Below, piece by piece: positions 33,668 to 44,494 of a DNA stretch of 64,000 bases. The stretch is from Pascua guehoae (Eukaryota; Basidiomycota; Tremellomycetes; Trichosporonales; Trichosporonaceae). The notes under the pieces were generated by a model that saw only the letters and a list, made by a program, of their open reading frames with translations, was not told where the DNA came from and made no database searches. A program made the translations under genes and the position numbers. The stretch spans positions 296,383 to 360,382 of the forward strand of contig BCJX01000021.1 in the NCBI GenBank assembly GCA_001600415.1, given 5' to 3'. Every line of letters begins with the position of its first letter. Within the stretch, counting starts at the first letter, position 1.

Positions 33668-36600
33668 GAGGAGATGTGGGAGGAGCGAGTGGAGCTGGGT
33701 GGAGGGAAGGGACGGGGGGCCAGAGTGTGGGGGGAGAGAGGAGTGGACTGCCCGCTTAGTTTTGCGGCGCAGACTAGATGTCGGTGCGTGTCAGCCAGGA
33801 CGGGATAGTGTGGACATGGACAAGTGTACATGTGGACGTGTAGGCCGGCCGCTCAGCAGCGGATTAATGCATTTTGGTGCTCGTGTTTGTGCTGATCGGC
33901 GGAGCGGCTCCGGTCGACTAACCACTCGGCCGGCACCCGGCAGGGTCGTGTATTGGACGGCGAGTGCGCGATCGTCGCATGGAGGCCACCGTCGTCATTG
34001 TCACATTCTTACCCAGCACCCTGCCTGGACGTCGAAGACTGCGCTCGACCCTGGCCATCCGAGGGTTACGCGGAGGGGAGGAATGCGGAGGTACTCTCCA
34101 ATGTCCCTGCGCGACTGGCACTATACCTCTCGCTCGCCCACTCCACGGGCACAAATGGTGCGGTTGACCGTCCCCGACGTCCATGGCCGGACGAGCGTGC
34201 GTAGCGACCTCGTAGGTGCCCTTTGACAGCAACTGGGTCCAGATCATCGGGGCAAGCGAGGCTTGTCCACGCAGCCACGATCGCATTGGATATCTTTGGA
34301 AGAGAGGATGCCCACGGTATCGCCCGCCATGCCCAAATCTATGTGACTGAGCGTCGTCCAATCTGTGAGAGAATGGGGAATGCAACAAAGACAAGAGCGT
34401 TTGTACTGCGTCATTGCCATTGTCTGTCGACCAGCGACGGCCTGTAAGACGTTGAGAGGTGGGTCACGAACGGCCATGTGAGGGTGCGTGGTGAGAGACA
34501 CATGCAACATGTTGAAGAGCTCGTGTCGTTGGAGAGAGGCAGTGCGATGCGCCCAGCCAACAGTAGGGCCGAGGAACAGCAAGCAGACCCCGGCCACCTC
34601 TGCGGCACGGCCACCTCTGCCGCACTCGGTTGCCGACAGACGTACACACCAGAGACGTCTGTTAAGCATAGAGGAAGAATACCAATACAACAGGTGCAAT
34701 ACCAGCGTGGTCCACACGACTCATCCCGCGCCACCTGCCACTCACTGCTCAGGCCCGATCACCAGTCCGCCACCGCCCAATCAACACCACCTGATTGCCC
34801 CCGCCCCCTGCAGCTATTGTTCCCGCATCCCCGCGACGAGATGCCACATTCCCGCGACGCCACACAGATTTCGACACACAGAAGCGGGACCGATCAGAGA
34901 TCAGAGAAGCGGGTCCTGGCAGCCTGGATATGGTGGATGGTGCGGACGATCCTGAGATTGTGCAATTGCGGCGCCGCAAACGGGCTGAGCGGGCCTCTGT
35001 TGATGCTGAAGGCTGCGATTGCGAAATGCGATGTAGCCAAAAGTCGGCAGGCAGCACCCAGCACCCAGCACCCAGCACCCAGCACCCAGCACCCAGCACC
35101 CAGCACCCAGCACCCAGCACCCAGCACCCAACAACGAGCCAGCACCACTGCCACCAGCCACGCAACCAACATGCCTGCAGGCAATCACGCATCGAATGCC
35201 ACCGCATACGCGGTATCTCCGCACGGCACACCCACAGCCCACGGCCCTGGCACACACGCACGCGCTCAGCGAATAAGCATCCGACCGAGATAATCGACCG
35301 AGCCAGACGCGTCCACCCCAGGGCCTCGGAACGACAGGAAAAATAGAGTTTAAAATTTCCGTGCCAGGTCCATGTCCGATAGGCAACGGCGCGCATGTCC
35401 TGGCTGGAGGCTCTGCTAGCGTGGCCGCACCCCTGGCGTGTCAGTGCAGAAAAACTCAGAAGCGTGGAAGTGTGCGGAGAACTGGAGGATAGAGTACGGC
35501 GGCAGGCGGGATGTGTCTGGTGGGGCTGCGCTGCAGCCTGCGCGGGCAGCTGCGGTTGTTATTGTGGGTGCGCGTGGCTGCGATTGCTAGTATTTGTGGC
35601 AGTGGTCGTTGCGGCTCAGTTGTGGCGCTGGTGGTAGTGATTGTGGACGCTCGCCCAGCCCGCGCACGTGTCCAGGGTGCGGGGAGGGAGGGCGGGGTGT
35701 CGGAGGTGGGAGGGTCGAACAGTTCAAGTGGGTTCGGGTTGGCCGGGCTGGTTCCGGCACCACCGCAGGGGTGGGGTCGGAGGATTTGTCGGTCTGCACA
35801 AACGCAAATACGCAAAGCAAATACACTATACGCTAGCTAGCCTAGTTTTGAGGAACGAGGGTGCAGGGGAGAGGGAACGGGGGAAGGGATAGGGAAGGAT
35901 GGGGGGATGGAAGGGACGAGGGATGCCGGCGGTATGTGCGGCTTGACGCGGTGGTACGGCACGGGTTGGCGGGAGCGAGCCAAGACTGCGACTGCTTGGT
36001 ACCTTCTACTGTACGTACAGCATAGCAGATGGGCGTACGCAGATGCATGCGCGTGCCATGCCATATATGACTTGGTTTGATATTATGGAGCACCAGTGTG
36101 AGGTGTCGCCATTTTGGACTGAATTGTTGTCTGCAAATCCAACACAAGGGATGCAAGCGAAACATGCCGACGCGTTCGAGGCGCAGGCGAGGCACGGCAG
36201 CGCGAGCATTCCGTGCTGGTGAGCTGCCGAGTGCCAGCCAAAAGAATCCAGAGACAAGCCACAGGTACAGCGCGAGACAGAGATTGAACAGCGTCAACAG
36301 AGCTTGACCCGATAAGGCTGTGGGTGGGGTCTTGAGCGGCGCGCAGCGTGTGCGAGGCACCAAGCGCGAGGCTGAACGAGGCCGCGCGAGGCATTTTTTT
36401 TTTCTTCTTCGCAAGATTTCGCAAGACTACAACCTTGCAACCTACCCCCGAGCGCCAGAGCATGCCGAGCAACCGAATAAGTAACATGACAGCAGCGCCC
36501 AGCATTATTTGCCAGTTTGGGCCGTCGTTGCGTTTTGCAGATCTACACACTGAACAACCTAAAACGCGTCACAACCGAGGCCTGGCCGTGACCGTCCCAT

Positions 36601-37657
36601 GTTCTTTGTGTCCTTTGTGACTGTCAAACATGTTGGTAAGCGTGCAGGGGTTGCATTTTAAACCATGCTCTCGACTGGGCGATTGTGAGGTTATGCCGTG
36701 AGGATGCATGTAGCGAGCAGAATAAACCTTTGGAACAGTAGGGACGGACAGAGGTGGGGGTGCAACTCGGGAGGGTTTGCAGCGTCCTGTCGGTAGATTT
36801 GTATGGTGGCGTCTACCCGTCGTGCAGCCTGCATGCGCCTGCAGCAATGCAGCGTGCCGCCTCGTTCAAACGCTCAGGTGCGGGCGCCCATCCCTCCCTC
36901 CCCATCCACCATCCCATCTGATCCCACATTCAGGGCTGGGGTTGATTTGAACAGTTTTCAGTTTTTGTTCCCGTCGCGTCGGCTGTCGCAATGGGACTAC
37001 TAGGCTACTAGGCTACTGTTTGGCTACCCAGCCTTGGCGCTGGTGCCTGTCCTATTCTTGTTTGTATTTGTTGAATGAATTTGTTAAATTTTGAATAACA
37101 GAATACAAGGTAGGAAAGAAAAGAAAAAAACTGTTTCGCCACTGTGATTAGAATCCCACGTTGCCTGCCCTGGAGCTGGATCGCTGGATGGTCTGCCTGC
37201 CTGCTGCCTGCCTGCCTGCGTCTCCTGCAGTGCACTACTACTGTACTGCTCTCTGTGTGTGGTGTACCTGGCCGGCCCGGCTCGCCCTCTGGTGCTTGCT
37301 CTGGGCGCGCTGCGTGCTGGGTGCACTCACTCACTCGCTGCTGCGTGGCGTCTGGGTTGAATGCCTGCCTGCCTGGCCGTTGCCTACTGTGCATGCACGT
37401 ACCCCCACCCGGCCCCGCCCACCTGCACCACACCCACCCCACCGCATCCCACCCCACCGACCCCGTGTCACTCACTCACTCACTGCTGCTGCTGCTCTCC
37501 GTCGTCGCCCTTTTCCACTCCACCACCACATACTCGACACACCCTCCTCTGTCGAGCCCCCCCTTTCGCTTCTCTTCTTTTTCTTCTTGCCCCCCTTCTT
37601 CTCTTCCTCACCATTTCGTCCCACGCCTCATCCTCCTCTTCCCCCCTCCCCTCTCCG
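33668..37657. other. Intergenic region PCS1-VRG4, no gene seen
   Basis: About 4 kb. Apart from an 11-copy heptamer repeat (35054-35130), a poly-pyrimidine patch near 36393-36410 and the C/T-rich VRG4 core promoter (about 37555-37650), it is mostly unique sequence. Open frames longer than 150 codons either start at non-ATG codons or show Arg/Pro-rich low complexity. No repeat protein, transposon domain or RNA gene is recognised. Confidence 0.55.
35054..35130. repeat. Heptamer repeat (GCACCCA)11
   Basis: Seventy-seven bases of perfect GCACCCA tandem repeat. A short run of the complementary motif TGGGTGC also occurs near 23005-23027, so this motif is prone to expansion in the genome. It is not the canonical TTAGGG telomere unit. 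Confidence 0.95.
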
Positions 37658-39596
37658 ATGTCCAAGCCCTTTGTCCCGACACCCAGCCTGAGTCGCTCTG
37701 GCTCACCGCCCCTTCTGCGCTCGTCGTCGAGCTCGAGCATTTTCGGAAACGGCGCCGACCGCCGCAACGACGACGGCGCCGAAAAGCACCTCATGGCCAA
37801 CCTCGGCGGCGCGCGGCCCCCTTCGCCCACGCGCGAAAAGCCTGGCCAGGACGCTCACCCCCCGACCGGCCGCGAGCAGGCGCTCCCCATCTTGAACTAT
37901 TGCGCGGCGTCCATTACCATGACCGTCGTGAACAAGGTGAGCAGCGAGCGGGAAGCGGCAAACAAGACTGGGAGAGCATGTGGGCAGCGGCGTCCACGCT
38001 GCATTGCTGTCCCCGCTCCGCGCGGTGCATCCATCCCATCCTCATCGGGTGTGAGACCAAGAGGTGTCGGACTGAATGAATGGCATGGCGCCGCCCCTGG
38101 AGCAGGGTGAATGGTCAATGGCGACAACAATTCGCCAGCTCGAGCGCCCGCCCCTGGCCTGTCTTGTTCGCCTCCCAGAATAGGTGCTTCTGGGACACTG
38201 CTAACGAGCCCCAGTATGTCGTCTCGGGCGCCCAGTTCAACATGACCTTCCTGCTGCTCGCGATCCAGTCGTCGGTCTGTGTCCTCGCCGTCTGGGCCGT
38301 CAAGCGTGCGGGCATTATTTCTTGTGCGTAGATCGGGTCTCGAGCACCACCCCCAGCTTGCTCACACACACCCCAGTCCGCGACTTTGACGTCAAGGACG
38401 CTCGTTCATGGTACCCCGTCTCTGCCCTCCTCGTTGCTGTCATCTACACCGGCTCCAAGTCTCTGGTACGTCGACAACAAGGCGACTGTGCAGGCGTGTA
38501 GCAGCGCTGACGAGCAGCAATTCCTGTCGATCCCAGTGTACACGTAGGTGCCACGACTGCGAGCGGCGGCGACGGCGACGGCGTCGTCATCCCGCCATCA
38601 CTCTGATGTCACTAACACTGCCAGTATCTTCAAGAACCTAACCATTATCCTGATTGCCTATGGCGAGGTCTTCATGTTCTCGGGCCAGGTCACTGGCCTC
38701 ACGCTCGTCTCGTTTGCCCTCATGGTCGGCTCGTCTGTGATTGCCGCGTGGGCCGACCCGTCCAACCACGCCTCGAAGGCTGCCGCGGGCGGTGTCACCG
38801 GTTTCAACGTTGGCTACATGTGGATGGCGCTCAACTGCCTCTGCTCGGCCGCCTACGTCCTCTACATGCGCAAGCGCATCAAGATTACCGGCTTCAAGGA
38901 CTGGGACTCTATGTTTTACAACAACCTCCTCTCGATCCCCATCCTCGTCGTTGCCTCGCTCGTCGTCGAGGACTGGGGCCACGAAAACCTCCTCCGCAAC
39001 TTTCCCTCGGACAACCGCACCGTCCTCCTCTCGGCTATTGCATTCTCGGGCGCGGCCGCAGTGTACATTTCGTACAGCACCGCGTGGTGTGTGCGCATCT
39101 GTGGCTCGACCACTTACTCGTGAGTAGGCCGGGGGTGGGGCAAGGAGTGGGGAGTGGAGCTTGCGAGTGCAGTTGGGGGTCCGCGGTTGTTAAAGAGGAG
39201 CTTTTAGCGTACACCCCAGCGGGCCACAGCTTGCAGCGGGTTTCCGCTCTCAGCTCTCAGCTCTCGGCGGTCCCGTCACCAGCGCTGCATACCCCAGGCA
39301 ACATACGCCTCCCAGCCGCCAGTGGCCCACGGCCCCGGCTACACTTCCCACTTAACAATGGCTACATTTCCCGCTTTACCAGCACAACTAACTCCCGCAG
39401 CATGGTCGGCGCGCTCAACAAGCTCCCCGTCGCGGCCTCGGGCATGATCTTCTTTGGCGACAAGGCGACTGCGGGCAACGTGTCTGCGATCGGCGTCGGC
39501 GGTCTCGCGGGCATCGTCTACGCGGTCGCCAAGACCAACCAGGCAAAGGTCGACGCGGCCGCCCGCCAGCGCTTGCCCGGCGGCAGCAAAGCGTAA
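37658..39596 (+). CDS. VRG4: GDP-mannose transporter (Golgi nucleotide-sugar antiporter)
   Basis: Imports GDP-mannose into the Golgi lumen in exchange for GMP, feeding mannan, O-mannose and glycolipid (and in capsule-forming relatives, capsule) synthesis. Six exons: 37658-37936, 38215-38323, 38377-38465, 38518-38543, 38625-39119 and 39401-39596, giving 397 residues. A Ser-rich cytosolic N-terminus of about 75 residues precedes about ten membrane segments. Signature stretches are [26 protein letters not shown] (the FKNLTII nucleotide-binding loop) and MVGALNKLP, where Gly336-Lys340 form the GALNK substrate motif. Exon 4 is only 26 nt. The C-terminus lacks a dilysine signal. Start is the first ATG after a C/T-rich leader. 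Family assignment is firm. Confidence 0.95.
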
Positions 39597-41277
39597 GCCG
39601 CGCCGACGCGGCGTGGCTTGGCGCCGAGCCGAGCCGCGCGGTTTCGGGTGTTGTGGAAAGGTGTGGAAATGTGCCCCCGGCTTGTGGAGATACCTGCTGG
39701 CAACGGCGGGCACGAGGGAGGGCAACACCCCCGGAGAGGCGGCGGATACACGCGCCGCCGTCCCCTTCTCCGGGCGGCGGTTGGCGGTTGCTGGGGCGCG
39801 CTGGATCTCGCCTTTGCGACTGGCCACGCCCCCACACGTAGAGTTGGCGGATGGCTGCTGGTCTGATCCCCCGATCGAGCAGCGGGGCGACGCCCGATAG
39901 ATTTGCCTGGGACTAATACATGTGCTATGCAGGCATGATACAGAGGGGGTGCGGGTACGCGGGCTGTGCGGGCGGTGGTGCGGGCGGTGGTGTGCCAGGT
40001 GTGTGTGGTGTGCGTGGTGGGCGAGGTGTGCGTGGTGTGCGTGGTGCGCGTGGTGGTGTGCGTGATGGTGCGCGTGATGGGAGGGTGTCGTGTCGTGAGG
40101 GTTGGAGCGAGCGGAGCAGCTGCACGCGAGTAGACGCCAGGTAGCTACAGGTGGGGTGTCTGGCGTGTTGTTTGTGGTACAGAGCAGAGCGTGCTGAGCG
40201 AGGTGGAACTGGAGCTGGACCGGTGCAGCCTGGCGCGTGGCAAGTGTGGCAAGTGCACCCGTACGTGCTGCAAGAGTGGAGCTCGGCACAGTGGAGCCAT
40301 CGCCAATGCCGAGAACATCCCACGACACGCACTAGCGCCCGCCTAGAACTGCAGCAGCCGTACCGGTACCGAGGATGGAGGATACAAGTCCCCAGTCGAA
40401 TGTCGATCGACGCCATCGGGTCGCTTTTCTCACGATTGCCTACGCGCTACTGTGTGGGAGCGCCGACGTCGGCGGCCGTCATCCTGGGCGCCGTGGAGTG
40501 CATGCGTCGTGTGTTGTGCATCGCCGCACGTCATGTTTACGATCTGTCGCCGGCGACGACGTCGTTTGGAGTCAGGCATCAGGCACCCAGGTGGCCATGT
40601 GGCAGTGGCATTGGATGCACGTGGATGTGGCATTGGATGTGGCAGTTTGGCTTTGTGGCAGCTGTAGTATGATGGATGAGGGGCAGTCAGCGGTGGCGTG
40701 CAAAGGTGGCAATTAGCAGTGGCTCAAGTCATCCTCGAGTCGGTGTGCGACCTAGCCGTCCAGGCGTACCTGATGGTCCCGGCGTATCTTGTCGACATGG
40801 TTCGAGCTCGAGGATGTGGATAGAGTGCCATGTCGGCTGATGACTAGGGGACGCTGCTTAGCATCACACGCGAATGCACAACCGCGACGCGACAACAACG
40901 ACACGGCAATCGTGGCCCGATGACGGGAACTGGCCCGCGTACGGGTGACCTCGAACTGGCGGATTGGGTCAATCACATGGGACTATCCATTCTGTACATG
41001 CTTGAAGAGTATGGCTGTACGATCACAGTCGCCCTTGGAGTGGACCTACGGCAAAGCGCATCTGCAAACATGACACGTCCACGCCCCGCCCAGTATGCGA
41101 CCATCAGCTCGCAATGCGCGTCTTGGTGCCTCCATCGCATCGCAACTGTCTCGCACTGCCCCCATCTGTTCACGGCTACGGCCTGGACCGTCCTTGTCCC
41201 ACCAACCTCGGCCGGGACACCTAGCGCCTCGGTGCCCCCGTGGCCGACCACCCTCCGACCACCCTCCGACCGCCACG

Positions 41278-41333
41278 CTCACCACCCCCTCACCACCCCC
41301 TCACCACCCCCTCACCACCCCCTCACCACCCTC
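41278..41333. repeat. CACCCCCTCAC undecamer repeat
   Basis: About five tandem copies of an 11-bp C-rich unit. Seen directly. Confidence 0.85.
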
Positions 41334-41682
41334 GACCACCACCCCCCGACCACCCCGACCACCCCAACGATCCCACACCTCCCCAGCACCAGCATCCCCC
41401 GCCGGAAATCCACGTGCTCTGCCAAGCAACGCCACACTGCACTTGCCCCCATGTCCGACGTCGGGACGTCGGCGTCGTCAGCGCCTCGCAGTCCCACTGG
41501 ACCGACCCACGACGTCTCGGCTGGGTCGGCGCTGATCCCCCTCGGTCCCGACTCTACCCTCGGCCCCCGATCCCTCCCCCTCGGGCCCAACTCGTCGACC
41601 TCGACCACGACCCCGACCCTAGTCGTACCCGCCTCGACCCAACCCCGACTCCGAACACCCGCACCCCCTCGACGCAACCTCG

Positions 41683-41760
41683 ACCCAACCCAACCCAACC
41701 CAACCCAACCCAACCCAACCCAACCCAACCCAACCCAACCCAACCCAACCCAACCCAACC
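41683..41760. repeat. (AACCC)15 pentamer repeat
   Basis: Seventy-eight bases of essentially perfect CCCAA/AACCC pentamer. Period five encodes TQPNP or similar in each frame. It resembles but does not match the CCCTAA telomere unit. Confidence 0.95.
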
Positions 41761-42091
41761 GGACCCAGACACCATCCCCACCCGACCCAAAACCTACCCA
41801 CACAGCCACACTGACCATCTCAATATCCCGACCATCCCCCGACTGCCGCTGCCCGCGACCCGCCACAGTGTCGTGCGCACCATCAGTCGCGACGCGGCCC
41901 AAGCCCCAGCCCCACTGCGTCGCCCCTCCCAGACCGCGTCCCCCGTCCCAGACCCGTCCCCCGAGGCCCAGACTCCCGAGGCTCAGACTCCCGACGTCCA
42001 CACCCGTCCCCCCTCGGCAGACCCCCCAGGTCCACGCCGCGTCCGCCCAGGCATCCATGCCAGTCCGCGTTCGAGACAGTCGCGCGTCTCG

Positions 42092-42217
42092 CCTCGCCTT
42101 TGCAGCCTCACCTTTGCAGCCTCGCCTTTGCAGCCTCGCCTTTGCAGCCTCGCCTTTGCAGCCTCGCCTTTGCAGCCTCGCCTTTGCAGCCTCGCCTTTG
42201 CAGCCTCGCCTTTGCAC
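42092..42217. repeat. 14-bp repeat CCTCGCCTTTGCAG, about nine copies
   Basis: Nine tandem copies with one variant (CCTCACC). Each unit contains CTTTGCAG, a sequence that looks like a 3' splice site. The 14-bp period shifts frame at every unit and so argues against coding. Confidence 0.93.
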
Positions 42218-42972
42218 CGGGCTCCACTGGGCCTCGATGGCCCCCGCCCATCGCTCGTCGCCCGCCGCCATCGCTCGTCGCCGCCATCGCCATCGCTCGC
42301 TCGTCGCCCGCCGCCATCGCCCGCTCGCCACTCGCCCCCGCGGTCCCGCACACCACCCCAACGACCCACCGCCCAACCGCGCCCCCGAACGACCACCCAA
42401 CGACCCACCACCACAACCCCGCCAGCCCAGCCACGCCCGCCATCTAGCCACAGGCCACTCTTGGCCGGGCGAGCGGTGGAGGGCGAGGCTGTCGTAGTAC
42501 AGGCGAAGGCTGGGGGCAGGGGTGAGGCGAAGGCTGGGGGCGGGGGTGAGGTGAATGCGAGCTGGTGGGTGGGGCGCGAATGCGACCTGGTCGGGGCGGG
42601 ATGTGATGGTTGGGTCGAGGGGTCGTGGTTGGGTCGGGGTCGATGGGTCGATGGGTCGATGGTACGTCGAGGTTCTAGGTCGGAGTGGGGATGTTGTCGG
42701 TGTCGAGGTTGGGTTGGGTTGGGGTTGGGTCGGTGGGTCGATGCGTCGATGGGTCGATGGTCGGTCCATGGTTGGGTCGTTGGGTCGATGGCTGGGTCGT
42801 TGGGTCGATGGTTGACCCCCGGCGACGCGCAGCGGTCGTGGCCGAGTATGGCCCAGAGTTGTACTCGTGGTCTGTTGGGTCGTGAGCACGCGGTGTGGGT
42901 CCTTCAGTCGTCGTGTCTGGATGGTGATGTCGGCGGAGGCGGGGTGGGGCGTGCTGCGGTGCGTGGTGGGCT

Positions 42973-43225
42973 GGGCGCGGGTGGACAGGTGAGCAGGTCA
43001 AGGTGGACAGATGAAGGTGGACATGAACAGGTCAAGGTGGCCATGTGAAGGTGACCAGGTGAACAGGTGAAGGTGGACAGGTCAACGGGTGAACAGGCAA
43101 GGTGAACAGGTGAACAGGTGAAGGTGACCGGGTGAACAGGTGAACAGGTGAACAGGTGAACAGGCGAACAGGTGAACAGGCGAACAGGTGAACATGTGGA
43201 CAAGTGAATAGACAGGTGAACAGGC
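42973..43225. repeat. CAGGTGAA octamer array
   Basis: About 250 bp of degenerate CAGGTGAA/CAGGTGGA repeats; each perfect copy contains the E-box CAGGTG. Located about 500-750 bp downstream of the eS10 stop (eS10 is on the minus strand). Confidence 0.88.
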
Positions 43226-43726
43226 GAGACTGGATAACGTGTGACTAGATAACGTCCACCGCCTCTTTAGAGCCACAGTTCATATACAAGTCCAAGGTTG
43301 CGACCATGGCCACTTCCAGCTGCATGCCTGCGGACAACGTCACAGGACATGATTACGATCTCAGCACTACACCAAAACTCGTCCACTGCGCCGCTTTACT
43401 TGCCCTTGCTCCTGTCTGCAGCTCTCCGCTCACCACAGCCAGACTAGACCACAGCACAAGGCTCAGCACGCCACACTACGCTGGACACACCACACCCACA
43501 CTGACCACACCACACCACACCACACTGACCGCACACACCACTCCACCCAAACCAGGACGACACCCCACTACACCCAACCACAAAACCCAACTACACTCCA
43601 CATTTTCAAGCACTAAACGCCGCTGCATGCTGGCCTACAAGACGCGACGCGCAAAAGACGCGCGCGCTGGGGCGAGCACCCGCAAGCGCAAGCTAGCACC
43701 TGTCATCCCAGAGGCGCGGGGCGGGA

Positions 43727-44494
43727 TTACGAGGGGGGCGCACCGGCACCACGGCCGACACCGCCGAAGCGCTGGGGGTTAGCTGGGGACCAGGGGTGGT
43801 AGAGAGAGGGGAGATGCAAGAGAGGGGAGGACAAGAGGGAGGAGACGAGAGATAGAGGGGGAGGGGGGGAGGGGGCGGGGGCGGGTCTGCGACAAGAGGA
43901 TTCACGCTAGAGCATGAAATTTTGTGAATGGATCCACCACTCTCATTCGCTTGTGTCCTCGGCTGCTCAGAGCCACTAGGACCTTGGAATTCGTCCCGTC
44001 TCCGTCTCTACCTCTTCTCACTCGCGCCTCGCTCTCGCATCTCGCTTCGCTCGATGCTCGTGACTACTTACAGGACGGTACTCGGCCGAGGCACCAGCGT
44101 CCTTCTCGCCGTCGTCGCGGCGACGGTAGCCCTCGCGGTCACCGCGGGGGGCGCGGTAAGCACCCTCGCGGCCGGCACCGTAGCCGGCGGGGCGGCCGGC
44201 GGGGCGCGCGGGCTTGGTGTGGGTGACGGGGACAATCTCGGCGGGGAGGTGGAGGTACTCGCGGAGGTACGCGAGGCCCTCGTCGGTGAGCGTGTAGTAG
44301 TACCACTGCCACGAAAACTGCGTCTTGACGTAGCCCTTGGAGGTGAGCGACTGCATGGCCTTGATGACCTCGAGGTTGGGGACGGTCGTGAGGTCGGGGT
44401 GGCTGGGGCGGTTGAACTCCTTGGGCGCGACGAGGACGCCCTCCTTGAAGAGCTGCTCGTAAATGAGGCGGCGGTTCTGCTTCGAGATGATCAT
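43727..44494 (-). CDS. RPS10: Ribosomal protein eS10 (40S subunit)
   Basis: Cytosolic small-subunit ribosomal protein near the mRNA entry side. Two minus-strand exons, 44494-44072 and 43771-43727, separated by a 300-nt intron, give 155 residues. The N-terminal S10 plectin-type winged-helix domain is clear: [60 protein letters not shown] and [10 protein letters not shown]. The basic tail ends [16 protein letters not shown], the usual Gly/Arg eS10 end, encoded in the 15-codon last exon. If the intron is not removed, a Ser/His/Arg tail ending at 44018 would result instead; the family-typical tail supports splicing. Ribosomal protein genes are highly expressed; no specific promoter motif is assigned. 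Confidence 0.95.

Larger units (their letters stand above)
39597..43726. other. Intergenic region VRG4-eS10, dense simple repeats, no supported gene
   Basis: About 4.1 kb. GTGTGCGTGGT-type repeats (39960-40090) are followed by unique sequence to about 41270 and then a run of unrelated tandem repeats: CACCCCCTCAC (41278-41333), AACCC (41683-41760), a 14-mer (42092-42217), GGGTCGAT (about 42630-42815) and CAGGTGAA (42973-43225). Long overlapping open frames on both strands (for example an ATG frame 41451-42497) arise because these repeats have periods not divisible by three yet no stops in any frame. That is poor evidence for coding. Confidence 0.6.

Noticed and set aside
35054..35130. Heptamer array as CRISPR-like repeat
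   Set aside because: No spacers between units, and the window is eukaryotic nuclear DNA.
41683..41760. AACCC array as internal telomere sequence
   Set aside because: The unit lacks the T of CCCTAA and is a pentamer, not a hexamer.
40920..43048. Overlapping open frames of more than 500 codons on both strands
   Set aside because: They are produced by tandem repeats of period 5, 11 and 14 that lack stops in all frames; repeat periods are not multiples of three and no domain is visible.
43306..43782. ATG-started 158-codon plus-strand frame overlapping eS10 exon 2
   Set aside because: Antisense to the conserved eS10 tail, His/Thr/Pro-rich from local repeats, no domain.
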